NCBI GenBank assembly: GCA_020628775.1
Contig: JAHDEP010000002.1
Coordinates: 1 to 38,554, forward strand
DNA: 38,554 nt
Direction of reading: 5' to 3'
Source of the DNA: Rhizobiaceae bacterium
GTDB taxonomy: Bacteria > Pseudomonadota > Alphaproteobacteria > Rhizobiales > Rhizobiaceae
Shown here: piece by piece, positions 35,360-38,554 of the stretch
Position numbering within the stretch: position 1 is the stretch's first letter
How the letters are laid out: the number at the start of each line of letters is the position of its first letter
The notes under the pieces: generated by a model
Databases searched by the model: none
The model's input: the letters and a program-made list of their open reading frames with translations, nothing else
Told to the model about the DNA's origin: nothing
Translations under genes and position numbers: made by a program

Positions 35360-38275
35360 TTATTCTGCCGCGTCTTGTGTATTCGTGCGTCTATAGAGCA
35401 ATTCCTTGAGGAAGTGGCCGGTATATGATTTTTCGATCTCAGCGACATCCTCCGGTGTGCCGATTGCAACGATTTCACCGCCGCCATCACCACCTTCAGG
35501 CCCGATATCAATGATCCAGTCTGCGCTTTTGATAACTTCAAGATTGTGCTCAATCACGACAACAGAATTTCCTTGATCGACGAGTTCTTGAAGAACTTCT
35601 AGAAGTTTTGCCACATCGTGGAAATGAAGACCTGTCGTCGGTTCATCCAGTATATATAATGTCTTACCGGTAGAGCGTTTGGAGAGCTCTTTGGCTAACT
35701 TCACGCGCTGAGCCTCACCACCTGACAATGTATTGGCTTGTTGGCCAACTTTGATATAGCCAAGTCCCACTCGGTTAAGTGTTACCAGCTTATCACGCAC
35801 TGCAGGCACAGCATCAAAGAACACGCAACCTTCTTCAACGGTCATATCCAAAACATCGGCAATTGATTTGCCTTTAAATGTGACTTCTAAAGTTTCGCGA
35901 TTATAGCGCTTTCCGTGGCACACATCACAGGTGACATAAACGTCCGGCAAGAAGTGCATTTCAATTTTAATCACACCATCGCCTTGGCAAGCCTCACAAC
36001 GACCGCCTTTAACGTTAAATGAGAAACGTCCCGGCTGATATCCGCGGGTTTTAGCCTCCGGCAATCCGGCAAACCACTCGCGGATAGGGGTGAAGGCACC
36101 TGTATATGTTGCAGGGTTTGAACGTGGCGTGCGTCCAATTGGCGACTGGTCAATGTCGATAACTTTATCGACAAATTCCAATCCTTCAATGCGGTCATGC
36201 GGGGCAGGGTTATCTCGCGCACCCATGATGCGCCGCGCCGCTGCTTTATATAATGTCTCAATTAGGAATGTTGATTTACCGCCACCAGACACACCGGTTA
36301 CCGCAGTAAACACACCCAATGGAATAGATGCAGTTATATTTTTGAGGTTGTTGGCTGTTGCACCGACAACTTTAAGTTCGCGTTTCTTGGTTGGTTTACG
36401 GCGTTCAGGTCGATTAGGAATTTCCATCTTGCCAGATAAATATTGCCCAGTGAGCGACTTTTTGTTCGCCATGATTTGTTTTGGCGTGCCTTGTGCCACA
36501 ATCTCACCACCGTGAATGCCAGCTGCGGGTCCAATATCAACCACGTAATCTGCAGTCAGAACCGCATCCTCATCATGTTCAACAACAATCACCGTATTGC
36601 CGATATCGCGAAGATGACGAAGCGTATCGAGTAGGCGTGCGTTATCGCGTTGATGAAGACCAATGGATGGCTCATCCAAAACGTACAATACACCTGTCAA
36701 ACCGGAACCAATTTGTGAAGCTAGGCGAATACGCTGGCTTTCACCGCCGGATAAAGTGCCAGAGTTTCGCGATAATGTCAGATAATCAAGGCCCACATCG
36801 TTGAGGAATTTTAAGCGTTCGCGGATCTCTTTTAAAATGCGCTCGGCAATTTCCATTTGTTTCGATGTCAGCTTGTCAGGAAGCGAATTAAACCATTCTC
36901 CTGCACCACGAATGGACATTTGGCTCACATGGCCAATATGTTTGTCATCTAGTTTAACAGCAAGCGTTTCAGGCTTTAGGCGATAACCGTTACATGACGG
37001 GCAGGAGGCTTGCGACATATATCGCTCAATTTCATCGCGTGCCCAATTGCTGTCTGTCTCGCGCCAACGGCGTTCAAGGTTTGGAATGATGCCTTCAAAG
37101 TTTTTCGATGTTTTATATGAGCGCAGACCATCGTCATAATTAAACTCGATCTTCTCTTTTGTACCATTGAGGATGGCATCCTGAGCTTTATCAGTCAGTT
37201 CAAACCAGCAATCGCCCATTCGAAAGTTAAAGTGTTTTCCGAGCGCTTCTAATGTTTGCTTATAATAAGGTGATGATGATTTCGACCAAGGTGCAATCGC
37301 GCCATCTCTTAAGGTCTTGCCTTGATCAGGTACGATCAGGCTTTCATCAATTTTCTTTTGGCTGCCAAGCCCATCGCAAGTGGGGCATGCGCCAAATGGG
37401 TTGTTAAATGAAAACAATCGCGGCTCGATCTCGGGGATTGTAAAACCAGAGACGGGGCACGCAAACTTTTCGGAAAAAACAATACGCTCATGCGTCTCGT
37501 TCTTAGATTTGTTTTTTGAACCGGATGCAGTTTCAGCTTCAGGTAATGGCTTGTCAGCAAATTCTGCGACTGCCAATCCCTCTGATAGGCGAAGACATGT
37601 CTCTAAACTATCTGCAAGACGGGCTGCGCTATCGGGTCTGACAACAACACGATCAACAACCACATCAATATCGTGTTTGAATTTCTTATCAAGCTCAGGC
37701 ACATCGGCGATCTCATAATATTGACCATCGACTTTAAGGCGTTGATAGCCTTTTTTCATCAGCTCAGCCATTTCCTTGCGATATTCGCCTTTACGACCTC
37801 TGATGAGCGGCGCCAATATATAAAGTCGCGTGCCTTCTTCGATGTCTAAAACCCGATCCACCATTTGGCTGACGGTCTGACTTTCAATCGGTAACCCTGT
37901 TGCTGGTGAATAGGGCACGCCAACGCGCGCAAATAGCAAGCGCATATAGTCATAGATTTCCGTGACTGTACCAACGGTTGAGCGCGGGTTGCGGCTTGTT
38001 GTTTTTTGCTCAATTGAAATTGCAGGTGACAGGCCATCAATCTGGTCGACATCCGGCTTTTGCATCATTTCTAGGAATTGGCGCGCATAGGCTGAAAGAC
38101 TTTCAACGTAGCGACGCTGGCCTTCAGCATAGATTGTATCAAATGCTAGAGAAGATTTTCCCGAGCCTGAAAGACCGGTCATGACGATCAACTTATTTCT
38201 GGGGAGGTCTACATCTACACCCTTTAAATTGTGCTCTCGCGCCCCGCGCACCGAAATCGTCTTTAATTCACTCAT
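35360..38275 (-). CDS. uvrA: UvrABC excinuclease subunit A
   Basis: UvrA, 971 residues, the damage-recognising ABC ATPase dimer of nucleotide excision repair. Two ABC modules: Walker [13 protein letters not shown] near residue 33 and [14 protein letters not shown] in the second half; signature motifs [12 protein letters not shown] and [12 protein letters not shown]. Zinc-binding pairs are present as CPVSGF…CPTCDG, CPSCNG, and CEACQG…CDVCHG. All parts look intact. A LexA box lies about 125 bases before the ATG, as expected for SOS control. The VOC gene follows after two bases. Confidence 0.98.
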   Translation of the reverse strand: MSELKTISVRGAREHNLKGVDVDLPRNKLIVMTGLSGSGKSSLAFDTIYAEGQRRYVESLSAYARQFLEMMQKPDVDQIDGLSPAISIEQKTTSRNPRSTVGTVTEIYDYMRLLFARVGVPYSPATGLPIESQTVSQMVDRVLDIEEGTRLYILAPLIRGRKGEYRKEMAELMKKGYQRLKVDGQYYEIADVPELDKKFKHDIDVVVDRVVVRPDSAARLADSLETCLRLSEGLAVAEFADKPLPEAETASGSKNKSKNETHERIVFSEKFACPVSGFTIPEIEPRLFSFNNPFGACPTCDGLGSQKKIDESLIVPDQGKTLRDGAIAPWSKSSSPYYKQTLEALGKHFNFRMGDCWFELTDKAQDAILNGTKEKIEFNYDDGLRSYKTSKNFEGIIPNLERRWRETDSNWARDEIERYMSQASCPSCNGYRLKPETLAVKLDDKHIGHVSQMSIRGAGEWFNSLPDKLTSKQMEIAERILKEIRERLKFLNDVGLDYLTLSRNSGTLSGGESQRIRLASQIGSGLTGVLYVLDEPSIGLHQRDNARLLDTLRHLRDIGNTVIVVEHDEDAVLTADYVVDIGPAAGIHGGEIVAQGTPKQIMANKKSLTGQYLSGKMEIPNRPERRKPTKKRELKVVGATANNLKNITASIPLGVFTAVTGVSGGGKSTFLIETLYKAAARRIMGARDNPAPHDRIEGLEFVDKVIDIDQSPIGRTPRSNPATYTGAFTPIREWFAGLPEAKTRGYQPGRFSFNVKGGRCEACQGDGVIKIEMHFLPDVYVTCDVCHGKRYNRETLEVTFKGKSIADVLDMTVEEGCVFFDAVPAVRDKLVTLNRVGLGYIKVGQQANTLSGGEAQRVKLAKELSKRSTGKTLYILDEPTTGLHFHDVAKLLEVLQELVDQGNSVVVIEHNLEVIKSADWIIDIGPEGGDGGGEIVAIGTPEDVAEIEKSYTGHFLKELLYRRTNTQDAAE

Positions 38276-38399
38276 GGGAAATCCGAAATTATACCAATTG
38301 AAAATAATGTTCTGTTTTATACCTATTTACGCATCTGTCGAGCTTTGGATTTTATTCATCAACATTTGATTCGCTTGACGACAGTTTTATCTTTATATA

Positions 38400-38414
38400 G
38401 AACAAAAATAGAAC
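38400..38414 (-). promoter_or_regulatory. LexA box of alphaproteobacterial type upstream of uvrA
   Basis: GAAC-AAAAATA-GAAC on the plus strand, that is GTTC-N7-GTTC read toward uvrA, an exact match to the direct-repeat SOS operator known in alphaproteobacteria. It lies 125 bases upstream of uvrA. On the plus strand a TTGACG at 38375-38380 and TATATAG just before the box could form a divergent promoter, possibly for ssb, which often faces uvrA in this class but would lie outside the window. Confidence 0.82.
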
Positions 38415-38481
38415 AAACTAGATTATTTTTTGTTTGTCCATCAAAATTGATTATGTTTACAGCTTGCATCATAATTTTTGA

Positions 38482-38517
38482 GTGGGCAGCATAATTTGTG
38501 TGGGCAGCATAATTTGT
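38482..38517. repeat. Two tandem copies of an 18-base direct repeat
   Basis: GTGGGCAGCATAATTTGT occurs twice in perfect tandem (38482-38499, 38500-38517), followed by the first four bases of a third copy and preceded by a degenerate one (GCATCATAATTTTTGAG). The function is unknown; it could be replication slippage or a set of regulator sites near the end of the window. Confidence 0.85.
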
Positions 38518-38554
38518 GTGGATTGTCCTTGGTATTAAATAATAATGTGAGACG

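Noticed and set aside
36090-36515. 141-aa plus-strand ORF opposite uvrA
   Set aside because: Antisense shadow of the conserved ABC region of uvrA.
38482-38517. Direct repeats as a possible CRISPR array
   Set aside because: The two copies abut with no spacer and no cas genes are near.

Overview
The window comes from an alphaproteobacterial chromosome, most likely a marine-type, moderately AT-rich member of the Hyphomicrobiales (Rhizobiales). The evidence is the gene content and order (phaC-sfsA-map-radC; alaC-like aminotransferase then hom; NifU-like scaffold opposite folE-hisI; glnB-glnA; uvrA), the DUF2336, PilZ and PAS_5 (DUF1457) proteins, a BTLCP transglutaminase-like peptidase, and a GAAC-N7-GAAC LexA box of the alphaproteobacterial type upstream of uvrA. 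I see no insertion sequence, phage, CRISPR array, rRNA or tRNA.

Layout. 1-568: 3' end of trigger factor and its terminator. 622-1239: LysE-type exporter. 1242-5427 (minus): tightly packed phaC-sfsA-map-radC. 5570-8897 (plus): small lipoprotein, AlaC-like aminotransferase and homoserine dehydrogenase. 8910-11095: membrane-anchored unknown, gamma-carbonic anhydrase and a periplasmic cysteine peptidase, with a strongly structured non-coding stretch at 10320-10486. 11555-12877 (minus): PilZ and PAS_5 regulators. 12920-13190: a candidate small RNA or attenuator with a strong terminator. 13191-16461: rhomboid, CBS protein, hisI and folE (minus), NifU-like scaffold and yidD. 16617-18575: thrS with a leader hairpin resembling the tRNA-Thr anticodon arm. 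18649-23863: secreted repeat protein, flavin reductase, DUF2336 protein and parE. 23941-24852: secreted alpha/beta hydrolase.

24993-32626 is the most interesting part: a compact plus-strand operon (HAD-UbiA fusion, DprE1-like flavin oxidase, an uncatalogued 33-codon ORF, a half-size DMT/EamA transporter, an extended SDR and a class III aminotransferase) facing a convergent GT-C-like membrane protein. It resembles the mycobacterial decaprenyl-phospho-arabinose pathway, rearranged and with an added aminotransferase. I infer that it makes, flips and transfers a lipid-linked pentose, possibly an amino-pentose.

32769-34588 (minus): glnB-glnA behind a sigma-54 type promoter and an NtrC-like site. 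34911-38275 (minus): a VOC protein and uvrA, with the LexA box and a short tandem repeat before the window edge. For many genes I chose a start downstream of the one in the ORF track, because the track accepts TTG/GTG and the longest frame; the reasons are given entry by entry.
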